In this document: piece by piece, positions 17,757 to 25,734 of the stretch
Numbering within the stretch: the stretch's first letter is position 1
How the letters are laid out: each line of letters starts with the position of its first letter
Source of the DNA: Anianabacter salinae
Lineage (GTDB): Bacteria > Pseudomonadota > Alphaproteobacteria > Rhodobacterales > Rhodobacteraceae
DNA: 64,000 nt
Direction of reading: 5' to 3'
Assembly: GCF_019061145.1 (NCBI RefSeq)
Contig: NZ_JAHQZS010000003.1
Location: 124,001 to 188,000, forward strand
Made by a program: the position numbers and the translations under genes
The notes under the pieces: generated by a model
What the model saw: the letters and a program-made list of their open reading frames with translations, nothing else
Database searches by the model: none
Told to the model about the DNA's origin: nothing

Positions 17757-18476
17757 ATGCCCCACCCCGCCGACGCACCGCTTGTTCCCGGCTGGACGCC
17801 GCCGCCCCTGCCGGGGCCGGACGTCATGGAGGGGCGCCTCGCGCGGCTCGAGCGGCTTGGGGTCCGGCACGCGGCTGCGCTGCATGCGGCGAACGCGGAG
17901 GACGATGCGATCTGGAAATGGCTGCCCTACGGTCCGTTCGGCACCGAAGCCGCCTATCTGGACTGGATGCAGGACAGCGCCCTTGGCGCCGATCCGATGT
18001 TCTATGCCATCATGGACCGCACGACCGGGCAGTGGGGCGGGGTCGCCAGTTATCTGCGGATCACCCCCGCGGCAGGCAGCATCGAGGTCGGGCACATCAA
18101 TTTCGCGCCGGCCTTGCAGCGCACCCCCGCCGCGACCGAGGCGATGTACCTGATGATGAGGTGGGCCTTTGGCGCCGGGTATCGCCGCTATGAATGGAAG
18201 TGCAATGCGCTGAACCTTGGCTCGCGCCGGGCGGCGCAGCGGCTTGGCCTGTCTTACGAGGGCATCTTTCGGCAGGCCGCCGTGGTGAAGGGGCGCAACC
18301 GCGACACCGCGTGGTTTGCCGCCATCGATGCCGAATGGCCTGCCCTGCAAGCCGCCTTCAAGACCTGGCTCGACCTTGCGAATTTCGACGCGGAGGGGCG
18401 CCAACGTCAGTCCCTTTCGGAGCTGACCGCGCCGATCCTTGTGGCGCGCGACCCCGCGCTAGCAGGACGCGGCTAG
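17757..18476 (+). CDS. GNAT N-acetyltransferase (RimJ/RimL-like)
   Basis: 239 aa. It resembles acetyl-CoA-dependent transferases of the RimJ/RimL type. The C-terminal core has YRRYEWKCNALNLGSRRAAQ followed by RLGLSYEGIFRQ, the usual beta4-alpha4-beta5 region of this subgroup, and a conserved RNRDTAWFA end. The N-terminus is Pro-rich (PGWTPPPLPGP), also typical of this subgroup. GAGGA 11 nt before ATG 17757 supports the start. The substrate is unknown. Its TAG lies in a 4-bp overlap with the convergent response-regulator gene. Confidence 0.8.
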   Translation: MPHPADAPLVPGWTPPPLPGPDVMEGRLARLERLGVRHAAALHAANAEDDAIWKWLPYGPFGTEAAYLDWMQDSALGADPMFYAIMDRTTGQWGGVASYLRITPAAGSIEVGHINFAPALQRTPAATEAMYLMMRWAFGAGYRRYEWKCNALNLGSRRAAQRLGLSYEGIFRQAAVVKGRNRDTAWFAAIDAEWPALQAAFKTWLDLANFDAEGRQRQSLSELTAPILVARDPALAGRG

Positions 18477-19195
18477 ACGGCCGCGCGGCGCGACAGGCGA
18501 TCCTGCAAGAGCCCCGCGACCCGCGCCATGTCGCCCAGCATCGGGGCGCCGCGTTCGTGGCGGCGGCGCAGGGTGGTCGCCGCGGTCTCAAGATCGGTAT
18601 CCTGCGCGGCGCGGCCCAGCCCGGTCAGGAACTGCGCGACGTAGTCGATGCTGTGATCGAGATCCTGTCCGCCGATCATCTCGACCACGCGGGCATAATC
18701 ATCGTGCAGGGCCATGACATCCGGCGCCACCGTTTCGTGCGAAATCTTGCGCGGGCCATTTGGGCGATAGTCGGGCGGCAGCGCGCCCAGCAGGGTTTCC
18801 TGAAACGCCCCCAGATCGCCAAGCGGTTTTGCCAGGGCGGCATTGGCACCCGCCATGAGCGCGGTGCTCAGCGCGGTATCCTCACCGCTCATCGCGATGA
18901 TCGCGGGGATGCGCGGCTCGGACCGGTTCAGCCGCTCGATCAGGTCGAGCCCCGAGCCATCCGGCAACCCCACATCGACCAGGATCACGGTCGGGCGGTA
19001 GACCTTGAGGTGGCGATCTGCGGCGGCAAGGCTGTCGGCGCGGCGCAGCCGTGCGCCTGAACGCAGGCACAAGAGCCTGACCGCTTCAGATGCGTATCGG
19101 CTGTCCTCGACCACCAGCACGGTGATCCCGGCCAGCGGGCGGTCGGCGGTCGGACGGGTGCAGGGCGCAAGATCCAGCGGGTTCGAATCGGGCAT
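18473..19195 (-). CDS. Response regulator with receiver domain and helical C-terminus
   Basis: 240 aa. A CheY-like receiver spans about residues 24-140. It has the acidic pair Glu30-Asp31 (VVEDS), the phospho-acceptor Asp74 (ILVDVGLPDG), the switch Ser103 and the conserved Lys123 (LAKPLG). The C-terminal 100 residues contain no recognisable DNA-binding domain. They look helical, with HDDYARVVEMIGGQDLDHSIDY, perhaps an output or interaction domain. GAGGA before ATG 19195 supports the start. No histidine kinase is nearby, so it is an orphan regulator. Confidence 0.78.
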   Translation of the reverse strand: MPDSNPLDLAPCTRPTADRPLAGITVLVVEDSRYASEAVRLLCLRSGARLRRADSLAAADRHLKVYRPTVILVDVGLPDGSGLDLIERLNRSEPRIPAIIAMSGEDTALSTALMAGANAALAKPLGDLGAFQETLLGALPPDYRPNGPRKISHETVAPDVMALHDDYARVVEMIGGQDLDHSIDYVAQFLTGLGRAAQDTDLETAATTLRRRHERGAPMLGDMARVAGLLQDRLSRRAAV

Positions 19196-19334
19196 GGCAG
19201 TGTCCTCAATCACGATATTCAGAGGCTAGACGCCCCATCGTGAACGAGTGGTTAAGGGGCGCGGCGTCACGTCTCTTGCAGGGGCCGTGCCATCCCGACA
19301 TAACGCCCGCACCACGATGAAAAGGACCCGCCCC

Positions 19335-19739
19335 ATGATCGGACGCCTGAACCATGTCGCCATCGCCGTGCCCGACCTCGATGCGGCCTCGGCGCTCTAT
19401 CGTGACACGCTGGGCGCCGATGTCGGCGCGCCGCAGGACGAACCCGACCACGGCGTGACGGTCGTGTTCATCGAACTGCCGAACACCAAGATCGAACTGC
19501 TGTATCCCTTGGGCGAGGACAGTCCGATCCGCGGCTTTCTCGACAAGAACCCGTCGGGCGGCATCCACCATGTCTGCTACGAGGTCGACGACATCCTTGC
19601 GGCGCGCGACCGGCTGAAGGCGCAGGGCGCGCGGGTGCTGGGTGACGGCGAGCCGAAGATCGGCGCACACGGCAAGCCGGTCCTGTTCCTGCACCCCAAG
19701 GATTTCACCGGAACCCTCGTCGAGCTGGAGCAGGTCTGA
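19335..19739 (+). CDS. mce: Methylmalonyl-CoA epimerase
   Basis: 134-aa vicinal-oxygen-chelate fold protein. It interconverts (2S)- and (2R)-methylmalonyl-CoA in propionate and branched-chain catabolism, and in the ethylmalonyl-CoA pathway used by many Rhodobacteraceae. Metal ligands appear in LNHVAIAVPDL (His), GIHHVCYEV (His) and TLVELEQ (Glu). ATG 19335 gives the family N-terminus; in-frame ATGs upstream add unconserved residues. It is directly coupled to the DUF1467 gene (TGATG). Confidence 0.93.
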   Translation: MIGRLNHVAIAVPDLDAASALYRDTLGADVGAPQDEPDHGVTVVFIELPNTKIELLYPLGEDSPIRGFLDKNPSGGIHHVCYEVDDILAARDRLKAQGARVLGDGEPKIGAHGKPVLFLHPKDFTGTLVELEQV

Positions 19740-20011
19740 TGGGCCCCGTCTCTGGTCTCGTTCTTTACGCGGTCATCTGGTTCATGACGCTGTTCGTGCT
19801 TCTGCCCATCGGGCTGCGCACACAAGGCGACGAGGGCAAGATCGAGCCCGGCACCCATGCCGGATCGCCCGCGAACCTGAACCTGAGGCGCAAGTTCCTG
19901 CAGACCTCGATCATCGCCTTCGTGGTCTGGGCGATCATCGCAGGCGTCATCGTCACCGGACTGGTGACGGTTGACGACATCGACATGTTCAACCGGATGG
20001 GCGAGACCTGA
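19739..20011 (+). CDS. DUF1467 family inner-membrane protein
   Basis: 90 aa with two membrane helices: SGLVLYAVIWFMTLFVLLPI near the N-terminus and IIAFVVWAIIAGVIVTGL near the C-terminus. Between them is a short hydrophilic loop with RTQGDEGKIEPGT. This is the DUF1467 pattern, common in alphaproteobacteria after mce. Its function is unknown. Its start shares a base with the mce stop, and its 3' end overlaps the convergent EI24 gene by 23 bp. Confidence 0.88.
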   Translation: MGPVSGLVLYAVIWFMTLFVLLPIGLRTQGDEGKIEPGTHAGSPANLNLRRKFLQTSIIAFVVWAIIAGVIVTGLVTVDDIDMFNRMGET

Positions 20012-20687
20012 GCCGGTGAAACAGGTGCGTGAAGGTCGCGGCGCCCAGCACCGGGACCAACAGGTTCACCACCGGAATTGTCAGCGGCACCGCCATCAGC
20101 GCCCCGGCCAGCCATATCTGTAGCCCGTGGCGGGCGCGCAGGCGCTTGGCCTCGGGCGGAGGCATCCGGCGCAGGGCGACAAGCTGAAAATACTCGCGGC
20201 CCAGAAGAAAGCCGTTCAGCGACCAGAAGATCAGCGGCGCGAACGGGGCGAGGAACAGGTAAAGCACCAGCGCGACGACGTTCGCGGCGATGACCGTGCC
20301 AAGGAACGCAAGGCTCTGACTCAGGTTCTCGGCCAGGCCAAAGCGGATCGGCGGGGGCAGGCCGGGGTAGTGCGACTGTTCCACGGCGTCTGCCACATCG
20401 TCGAGAAAGATCCCGGTGAAGGCCGAAGCGACAGGCACCATCAGGAACACCGACAGCCCCATCATCAGGATCACCGACGCGCCCGAGGCGATGTCGTCGA
20501 CCCATGTGATCTCGCCAATCCAGGGAAGGCTGAAGCTGTCGGGCAACAGCAGCCCGACGCCCCAGAAGGTCAGTGCATAGACGGCGACCAGCAGGGCCAG
20601 CGTCAGGCCGAGGCCCTTGGCCAGCACGCCCCGGAACCGCGGATCGCCAAGCTGCGCCAGTGCCTTGAGGAAATCCGACAGTATCAA
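19989..20687 (-). CDS. EI24/CysZ-like membrane protein
   Basis: 232 aa with about five hydrophobic segments and the EI24 (PF07264) hallmarks FWSLNGFLLGREYFQLVALRR and an N-terminal DFLKALAQLGDPRF. E. coli CysZ, the best-known relative, takes up sulfate, but many EI24 proteins have no known role and no cys genes are nearby. It overlaps the upstream nitroreductase gene by ATGA, so they form a two-gene unit. Confidence 0.83.
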   Translation of the reverse strand: MILSDFLKALAQLGDPRFRGVLAKGLGLTLALLVAVYALTFWGVGLLLPDSFSLPWIGEITWVDDIASGASVILMMGLSVFLMVPVASAFTGIFLDDVADAVEQSHYPGLPPPIRFGLAENLSQSLAFLGTVIAANVVALVLYLFLAPFAPLIFWSLNGFLLGREYFQLVALRRMPPPEAKRLRARHGLQIWLAGALMAVPLTIPVVNLLVPVLGAATFTHLFHRLRSRPSG

Positions 20688-21262
20688 GACGTGGCCCAGG
20701 TGGTGATGGCATCCAAGTCGGGGCGCGGGCGCTCTGGCGGCGGGTTCGTCTCGGTCCCGATGTGGATCAGGCCCGCAATGCGCTCGTTCTCGGCCAGACC
20801 AAAGCCTTCGGCCATGAAGCGGCGGTCATGGCTTGGCCAGCCCGACAGCCAGTTCGCGCCCCAACCCGCCGCCAGTGCCGCGTTCAGCAGCGCCAGGCAG
20901 ACCGCGCCTGCCGAATAGGTCAGTTCCAGCGCCGGGATCTTGCCGGACGGCTTTTGCACCTCGACCACGGCCACGGCAAGATGCCCGTCGGCGTATTGCG
21001 AGCGGGCCTTGGCGACGTCCTCCTCGGCCTTGCCGAGGGCCGGGCCATGCGCCACCACCAGTGCGGCAAGACGGTCCAGCGCGGGCTTCTCCAGCACGAT
21101 GAAGCGCCACGGCTCCAGCTTGCCGTGATCCGGCGTGCGGGCGGCGGCGGTCAGGATGGGCCGCAAGTCATCGCGGCTTGGCACGGGCGTCGTCAGGGTC
21201 TTGGCAGGGCGAGAACGCCGGGTGAGCAGGAAGTCGAGCGCGGCGGGATTGGGTGCGGGCAT
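20684..21262 (-). CDS. Nitroreductase family protein (YdjA-like)
   Basis: 192-aa FMN-dependent flavoenzyme. It starts NPAALDFLLTRRSRPAKTL, with the FMN-phosphate-binding RRS motif, and has AARTPDHGKLEPWRFIV, a signature of the short YdjA subgroup. Toward the C-terminus there is the GWGANWLSGWP segment. The physiological substrate is unknown. ATG 21262 is preceded by AAAGG; an upstream in-frame ATG at 21298 is less likely. It is coupled to the EI24 gene. Confidence 0.88.
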   Translation of the reverse strand: MPAPNPAALDFLLTRRSRPAKTLTTPVPSRDDLRPILTAAARTPDHGKLEPWRFIVLEKPALDRLAALVVAHGPALGKAEEDVAKARSQYADGHLAVAVVEVQKPSGKIPALELTYSAGAVCLALLNAALAAGWGANWLSGWPSHDRRFMAEGFGLAENERIAGLIHIGTETNPPPERPRPDLDAITTWATS

Positions 21263-21304
21263 GGGATACCTTTCTATGCTGGGCCTGATGTCAGACAAAA
21301 ACAG

Positions 21305-22429
21305 TCAGGTTTCAAGCCGCTCCAGCCCGAATTGCTGCACATAGTCGTCTACCAGCGCCGCATGGGCGGCATCCATCCGCGCGCCCGGCTGTCGTTTCTC
21401 CAGCGTCGCCGCCATCGGATCGGGGGCGGCATGGCCGCTCCCCGACAGTTCCTCGAGCACGGCGTGGCCGCAGAACGGCACATGCACCTCGGAATAGCCG
21501 CCCTCATGGACCAGAAGCAGCCGCCCGCCGCACAGATCGTCCGCCGCTTGCATCACCGCACGCGTCATCAGGCGGAACGTCTCGGCGGTGGCCATCATCC
21601 GGCCTAAGGGGTCGAAGGCCGACGCATCGTAGCCGCAGGCGACGACGATGGCGTCGGGCCTGAAGGCGCGCAGCTTTGGCAGGATCAGCCGCTCCATCAC
21701 GTCCATGTAGACCTTGTGACCGCCGCCCGGGGGCAGGGGGATGTTCATGTTCGCGCCTTCTGCGCCCGCGCCGCCCGTTGCCTCGGCCTCGCCGGTGTCG
21801 AGCGGATAGTTCCGTTCCTGGTGCACCGAGATGGTCAGGACGTCGGGATCGTCCCAGAACACCGCCTCGGTCCCGTTGCCGTGGTGCACGTCCCAGTCGA
21901 CGACAGCCACGCGCCGCGCCAACCCGTCCGCCTGCGCCGCGCGTACCGCGACGCCGATGTTGTTGAGCAGGCAGAACCCGTTCGGCCAGTCCGGCAGGCA
22001 ATGGTGCCCCGGCGGGCGCGACAGGGCATAGGCATTCTGCACCTCGCCCTTCAGCACCGACCGCAGCGCCGCCACCGTCAGACCGGCCGACAGCGCCGCG
22101 ATCTCGTAGCCGCCGCGCCCAAAGGGCGTGCGCAGGCCGATCTCGCCGCCGCCCGCGTCGGACACCTCTTTGAAGTGGTCAAGGAAGGCGGCGGGGTGCA
22201 CCCGCTCCAGCGCCCTGCGGTCCGCAGCCTCGGCGCCCTGCATCGCCAGATCACCGGCCAGCCCCGACACCTCGACCAGGTTCTTGAGACGCCGCTTGGT
22301 CTCGGGCGCCTCGGGCAACCCGCCCGCGACCATCGGCTGCACCAGCCCGCCCTCGGACATGGTCATCGCATAGCCATAGCCTGCGTGCCAGAAACAGCGT
22401 TCGCTCCAGAAAAATCCCGTCCGCGGCAT
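21305..22429 (-). CDS. Histone-deacetylase-family amidohydrolase (class II-like)
   Basis: 374-aa zinc deacetylase fold. It shows LSRPPGHHCLPDWPNGFCLL with the tandem His, DWDVHHGNGT with the zinc-binding Asp and His, and the Tyr-containing GGY near the end. Bacterial members remove acetyl groups from polyamines, acetoin-linked proteins or other small amides. AAGGAGG before ATG 22429 fixes the start. A second, different deacetylase of this superfamily is encoded at 44647. The neighbours give no clue to substrate. Confidence 0.88.
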   Translation of the reverse strand: MPRTGFFWSERCFWHAGYGYAMTMSEGGLVQPMVAGGLPEAPETKRRLKNLVEVSGLAGDLAMQGAEAADRRALERVHPAAFLDHFKEVSDAGGGEIGLRTPFGRGGYEIAALSAGLTVAALRSVLKGEVQNAYALSRPPGHHCLPDWPNGFCLLNNIGVAVRAAQADGLARRVAVVDWDVHHGNGTEAVFWDDPDVLTISVHQERNYPLDTGEAEATGGAGAEGANMNIPLPPGGGHKVYMDVMERLILPKLRAFRPDAIVVACGYDASAFDPLGRMMATAETFRLMTRAVMQAADDLCGGRLLLVHEGGYSEVHVPFCGHAVLEELSGSGHAAPDPMAATLEKRQPGARMDAAHAALVDDYVQQFGLERLET

Positions 22430-22501
22430 GGTTCCTCCTTGTGGCGTGCTGCGCTGCGAGAGACTAGGCTGCGCGCGTCCGGGGGGAAAGGCCAGACCAG
22501 C

Positions 22502-22750
22502 ATGATCGACCTTCGCCACCTTGCTGCGCCCGGCACCTTGTTCGCCGTGCGCGTCACGCCCAAGGCATCGCGCAATGACGTGACCCTGCGCGACGGCAAG
22601 ATCCGCGTTCAGGTGTCGACGGTGCCGGAAGACGGCAAAGCCACGGCCGAGGTGGTCCGGCTGCTGGCCAAGGCGATCGGCATCCCGAAATCCCGCCTGA
22701 CGCTGGTGCGCGGCGAGACCTCGCGCGACAAGACGTTCCGGGTGGAATGA
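22502..22750 (+). CDS. DUF167 (YggU) family protein
   Basis: 82 aa, the full usual length. Family motifs are VRVTPKASRNDV near residue 17 and VSTVPEDGKATAEVVRLLAK in the middle, ending SRDKTFRVE. The function is unknown despite wide conservation. It is read from the region divergent to the deacetylase. The gene after it is convergent. Confidence 0.9.
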   Translation: MIDLRHLAAPGTLFAVRVTPKASRNDVTLRDGKIRVQVSTVPEDGKATAEVVRLLAKAIGIPKSRLTLVRGETSRDKTFRVE

Positions 22751-22754
22751 GTCC

Positions 22755-22994
22755 TCAGGATCCGGCGGGCCGCAGCCGGTAGACGCCTTCGGGCAACTTC
22801 AGCGCCGCCGACAGGTCGCGCAGCTGCGTCATCGACAGGGTGACCTTCTGCACCGTGTCGCTGACCGGATCGAGCTGTTCCAGCGTCACGCAATCCTCGA
22901 AGGCGTTGATGGTAATGTCTTCCTGCAGGTGCGGCGCGCCTTCGTCGACCAGCGTGACGACGGTGGCGTCGAAATCGTGCTCGATGGTGAACAT
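22755..22994 (-). CDS. Small conserved hypothetical protein
   Basis: 79 aa, acidic, with alternating beta-like and helical segments (FTIEHDFDATVVTLVDEG; VTLSMTQLRDLSAALKLPEG). There is no signal peptide, membrane segment or known motif. I chose ATG 22994; an in-frame ATG at 23039 would give an unconserved leader. GC and codon use match the chromosome, so it is likely a native gene. Function unknown. Confidence 0.6.
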   Translation of the reverse strand: MFTIEHDFDATVVTLVDEGAPHLQEDITINAFEDCVTLEQLDPVSDTVQKVTLSMTQLRDLSAALKLPEGVYRLRPAGS

Positions 22995-23146
22995 CGCGGG
23001 TCTCCCGGCCTTTGGCGTGTGTCCCGTCCAGCCTTGCACGGAGCCGCGGCGGGCGCAAACCGCCGATCACGCGCTTGCCACTGGCACCGGGCGGCGAATT
23101 TGCTAGGGTCGCCAGCAACCGCGCACGTCTGCCGAAAGGCCCACGC

Positions 23147-23851
23147 ATGATCCGCCTGATCCTCCCGCTTCTTCTTGTCCTGTCCGCCTGCGCAGTCCCC
23201 GCCCCGCCGCCCGCGCCGGGCCCGACATCGCAGCTGCCGCCCGGCGCGCCGCCCTCGGCCCGGCAGGCCGCCGACAATTTCGTCGCCGTGGTGGACCGGG
23301 TGGAACCCATCGCAGAGCAGGTCTGCCGCGAGCGCACGCGCGGCGTGGATTGCGATTTCCAGATCGCCGTCGACAGCCGCCCCAACCAGCCGCCGAACGC
23401 GTTCCAGACACTGAACGACGCCGGGCGCCCGGTGATCGGCTTTACCGTGGCGCTGATCGCGGACGCGCGGAATCAGGACGAGCTGGCGTTCATCCTCGGG
23501 CACGAGGCGGCGCACCATATCGAGGGGCATATCCCGCGCGTGCAGGCCTCTGCGATGCAGGGTGCGCTTCTGGCCGGGGCGCTGGCGACGCTGGGCGGGG
23601 CGAATGCCGCCACCGCCGAGCAGGTCAGCCGCCTTGGCGCGCAGGTGGGTGCGCGCAGCTTTGCCAAGGATTTCGAGCTGGAGGCCGACGCGCTCGGCAC
23701 GGTCATCGCGTATCAGGCGGGCTATGACCCGGCGCGCGGCGCGGAATACTTCACGCGCATTCCCGATCCCGGCAACCGGTTCCTCGGGACGCATCCGCCG
23801 AACGGCGACCGGGTCGCGACGGTGCAGCGGGTGTTGTCGCAGATCAGGTGA
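23147..23851 (+). CDS. M48 family metallopeptidase, predicted lipoprotein
   Basis: 234 aa. The N-terminus is a lipoprotein signal (LLLVLSAC, lipid-attached Cys at residue 15) followed by a Pro-rich linker. The zinc site is LGHEAAHH (HExxH), with the downstream Glu ligand in FELEADALG, as in M48 and BepA/LoiP-like proteases. These act in outer-membrane protein quality control. ATG 23147 gives a perfect signal sequence. The stop lies directly in front of the FNR box of the next operon. Confidence 0.88.
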   Translation: MIRLILPLLLVLSACAVPAPPPAPGPTSQLPPGAPPSARQAADNFVAVVDRVEPIAEQVCRERTRGVDCDFQIAVDSRPNQPPNAFQTLNDAGRPVIGFTVALIADARNQDELAFILGHEAAHHIEGHIPRVQASAMQGALLAGALATLGGANAATAEQVSRLGAQVGARSFAKDFELEADALGTVIAYQAGYDPARGAEYFTRIPDPGNRFLGTHPPNGDRVATVQRVLSQIR

Positions 23852-23852
23852 C

Positions 23853-23866
23853 TTGATCGGGATCAA
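23853..23866 (+). promoter_or_regulatory. Perfect FNR/FnrL-type binding site
   Basis: TTGATCGGGATCAA matches the FNR consensus TTGAT-N4-ATCAA at every defined position. Its centre is 68 bp upstream of the first DUF6455 ATG (23928). This allows a class II activator position (near -41.5) with a short leader. It implies oxygen- or redox-dependent control of the DUF6455 genes. Confidence 0.75.
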
Positions 23867-23927
23867 GGCGCGGCGGTTTCGGGCCGTCCAGTCTGCGGTG
23901 AACATCACGCAGAGAGGAGACGCCGAA

Positions 23928-24185
23928 ATGTCGATCATGGAAAAGCTCAACCGCCGTTCCAGCCTGGTGAACCGCATGGCCGACACGGTCGGCGTGGACA
24001 TGGCCGAGCAGATGATGCGCGCGCATGTCAGCCCTGACGAAGTGCGCGGCGCCGTGTTCCGCTGCATGTCCTGCCGCCAGGACCAGACCTGCGAGGCGTG
24101 GATGGATGCGCACCCGCAAGGCGCCGCTGCCGCGCCGGGCTATTGCCGCAACGGCGAGATGCTGGCTCGCCTCGCAACCGGCTGA
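23928..24185 (+). CDS. DUF6455 family protein, paralogue 1
   Basis: 85 aa. An N-terminal helix pair is followed by a four-cysteine pattern: Cys46 and Cys49 (FRCMSCR), Cys55 and Cys73 (PGYCRN). This could bind a metal or an Fe-S cluster. The family is typical of Rhodobacteraceae and has no assigned function. A GAGAGGAG sequence precedes ATG 23928. It is the first of three consecutive paralogues behind an FNR site, which suggests a role in microaerobic or anaerobic life. Confidence 0.75.
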   Translation: MSIMEKLNRRSSLVNRMADTVGVDMAEQMMRAHVSPDEVRGAVFRCMSCRQDQTCEAWMDAHPQGAAAAPGYCRNGEMLARLATG

Positions 24186-24189
24186 CGGG

Positions 24190-24444
24190 ATGCCGGCCTA
24201 TTTGCAGGGGCGCGCCTTTCGCGGCGCAGAGGGCATGGCGCGTGCCATCGGACTGCGCCTCGCCGATGCCGTGTCGTCCGGCCTGATCGGGCGGCGCGAA
24301 ATGTCACGCATCGTTGCACACTGCGCCGACTGCACCCGGACGGAGGCCTGCGCGGCGATGCCGGTGCAGCATCCAGGCGCCGAAGCTGCGCCGGACCATT
24401 GCGCCAACCGGCACGAGTTCGACCTGATGAGGGCCGCGCTGTGA
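24190..24444 (+). CDS. DUF6455 family protein, paralogue 2
   Basis: 84 aa with the same cysteine pattern as its neighbours: Cys45, Cys48, Cys54 and Cys71 (HCADC, EACAAM, DHCANR). The sequence is otherwise divergent, so the duplication is old. The start ATG 24190 lies 4 bp after the stop of paralogue 1, and its stop overlaps the GTG start of paralogue 3. It is surely in the same transcript. Confidence 0.7.
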   Translation: MPAYLQGRAFRGAEGMARAIGLRLADAVSSGLIGRREMSRIVAHCADCTRTEACAAMPVQHPGAEAAPDHCANRHEFDLMRAAL

Positions 24445-24665
24445 CCCGCCTTGCCGATCATGCCCACGACTGCCTGATGCAGGGCATGGCGGACAAGCTG
24501 GGCGTGGTGGCCGACCGCGCGCCCGATGTGGAGGCGATGGTGACGCGCTGCCGGGCCTGCGTGAAGCACGACGCCTGCATCCTGTGGATGCTCGACCACC
24601 CCCGCGCCGAGGCGGCGCCGGGCTATTGCCTGAACGCCGAGGACTTGCTGGCGCTGCGCCCCTAG
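24441..24665 (+). CDS. DUF6455 family protein, paralogue 3 (GTG start)
   Basis: 74 aa with Cys37, Cys40, Cys46 and Cys63 (RCRACVKHDAC, PGYCLN), closest in its C-terminal half to paralogue 1. GTG 24441 overlaps the previous stop (GTGA). This gives a start that aligns with the family better than the in-frame ATG at 24399 inside paralogue 2. Its 3' end overlaps cutA by 4 bp, tail to tail. Confidence 0.68.
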   Translation: MTRLADHAHDCLMQGMADKLGVVADRAPDVEAMVTRCRACVKHDACILWMLDHPRAEAAPGYCLNAEDLLALRP

Positions 24666-24979
24666 CCGCCGGTCTCTGTCGCGATCCAGGCGGCGGTGTC
24701 CGCGTCGGCCTGAACCCGCGTCCAGGTGATCGCGGGCAGATCATAGGGATGCTCGGCCCGGATCAGCGCGACCAGCCTTTGCGCGCAAGCGTCCCGCGTC
24801 TTGAACGCCAGCGCCCATTCCGTGCCGCTGTCCACCGCGCCCTCCCAGTGAAACAGGCTTTTCACCGGACCCTGCAGGTTCGCGCAAGCCGCCAGCCGCG
24901 CGGCGATGGCGGCACGGGCAATCGCCTCGGCTGTGGCCTCATCGGGGCAGGTGACATGGAGATCGACGGGGTGGGTCAT
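24662..24979 (-). CDS. cutA: Divalent-cation tolerance protein CutA
   Basis: 105-aa trimer-forming ferredoxin-like fold. It has the family motifs LAACANLQGPVKSLFHWEG and ALAFKTRDA, ending HPYDLPAITWTRV. It was originally linked to copper tolerance, but its molecular role is not settled. Its ATG overlaps the stop of a low-GC gene that lies between it and rimO (ATGA). That arrangement is unusual for an inserted gene. Confidence 0.9.
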   Translation of the reverse strand: MTHPVDLHVTCPDEATAEAIARAAIAARLAACANLQGPVKSLFHWEGAVDSGTEWALAFKTRDACAQRLVALIRAEHPYDLPAITWTRVQADADTAAWIATETGG

Positions 24980-25725
24980 GTCAGAATCACGGAACTAGAA
25001 GAGAATACAGCGCCCGCACCTTGGTGAAGTTGTGCAGCCTCGAGAAGGTCTGATTGACTGCCCAATCCCATAATAGCCAGTTGTGAATCTAGAGACTTTG
25101 CCCTGAACTGCATAGGGAGCGCGCCTTCGCCGCGAGCATACTCAAAGCAATCTCCAATTAATTCACGCAGCAACAACCAATCCAAAATTAGCTTAACGTT
25201 TAACTCATATTTGTGGTCTGGAATAGTCTTATTTGCATCCGCACTCAGCCGGTCAGTTCTGGAGACACACATCTGAAAATTTCTTATGATTCCAATAAGA
25301 GCTTCATTATTCCTATCATGTTCTATGCATGATTTTATTGTATCTATTGAGGATTGTAGTCTATTTGAATTCTTAAGGATCGAAATATTTTCTGGAACGC
25401 CCTTATCGAAGGCCAGTGCCTTTATTGTGTTCTCTGCAGAATTCCCTAGGTTGCTGAGGGCTATTGGTAGCGCTGCACGTTCGGCTTCCAGTCTGGCCAA
25501 TCTCCGTCTTTCCTCCACTTCTTCAGTATTTTTGATCTGACGCGCTATCCCTGAATAGGCATAAAATGCGGAAATAATGGCTACAAATGCTGTAAGTATT
25601 GAAGATACTTCGCTGCGCAGCCGGTAGAAAATTTCATATTCTTGAATTGCGCAAAACGAGAACGCCAGGACAGCCCCTATGGTCACGCCTGCTACCGCAC
25701 CTCGATAAAAGCTTGGGTGGGCCAT
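24976..25725 (-). CDS. Low-GC membrane-anchored protein of unknown function
   Basis: 249 aa. Two membrane helices lie in the first 60 residues (AGVTIGAVLAFSFCAI; ILTAFVAIISAFYAYSGIA). A charged coiled coil follows (EEVEERRRLARLEAERAAL), then a helical cytoplasmic domain to the C-terminus. I recognise no family. Its base composition and codon use (many AT-ended codons) differ sharply from rimO and cutA on either side, which indicates recent acquisition. Yet it starts 10 bp after rimO and its TGA overlaps the cutA ATG, so it fits neatly into the operon. No mobility gene or repeat borders it. Confidence 0.6.
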   Translation of the reverse strand: MAHPSFYRGAVAGVTIGAVLAFSFCAIQEYEIFYRLRSEVSSILTAFVAIISAFYAYSGIARQIKNTEEVEERRRLARLEAERAALPIALSNLGNSAENTIKALAFDKGVPENISILKNSNRLQSSIDTIKSCIEHDRNNEALIGIIRNFQMCVSRTDRLSADANKTIPDHKYELNVKLILDWLLLRELIGDCFEYARGEGALPMQFRAKSLDSQLAIMGLGSQSDLLEAAQLHQGAGAVFSSSSVILT

Positions 25726-25734
25726 GAGTTTCTC

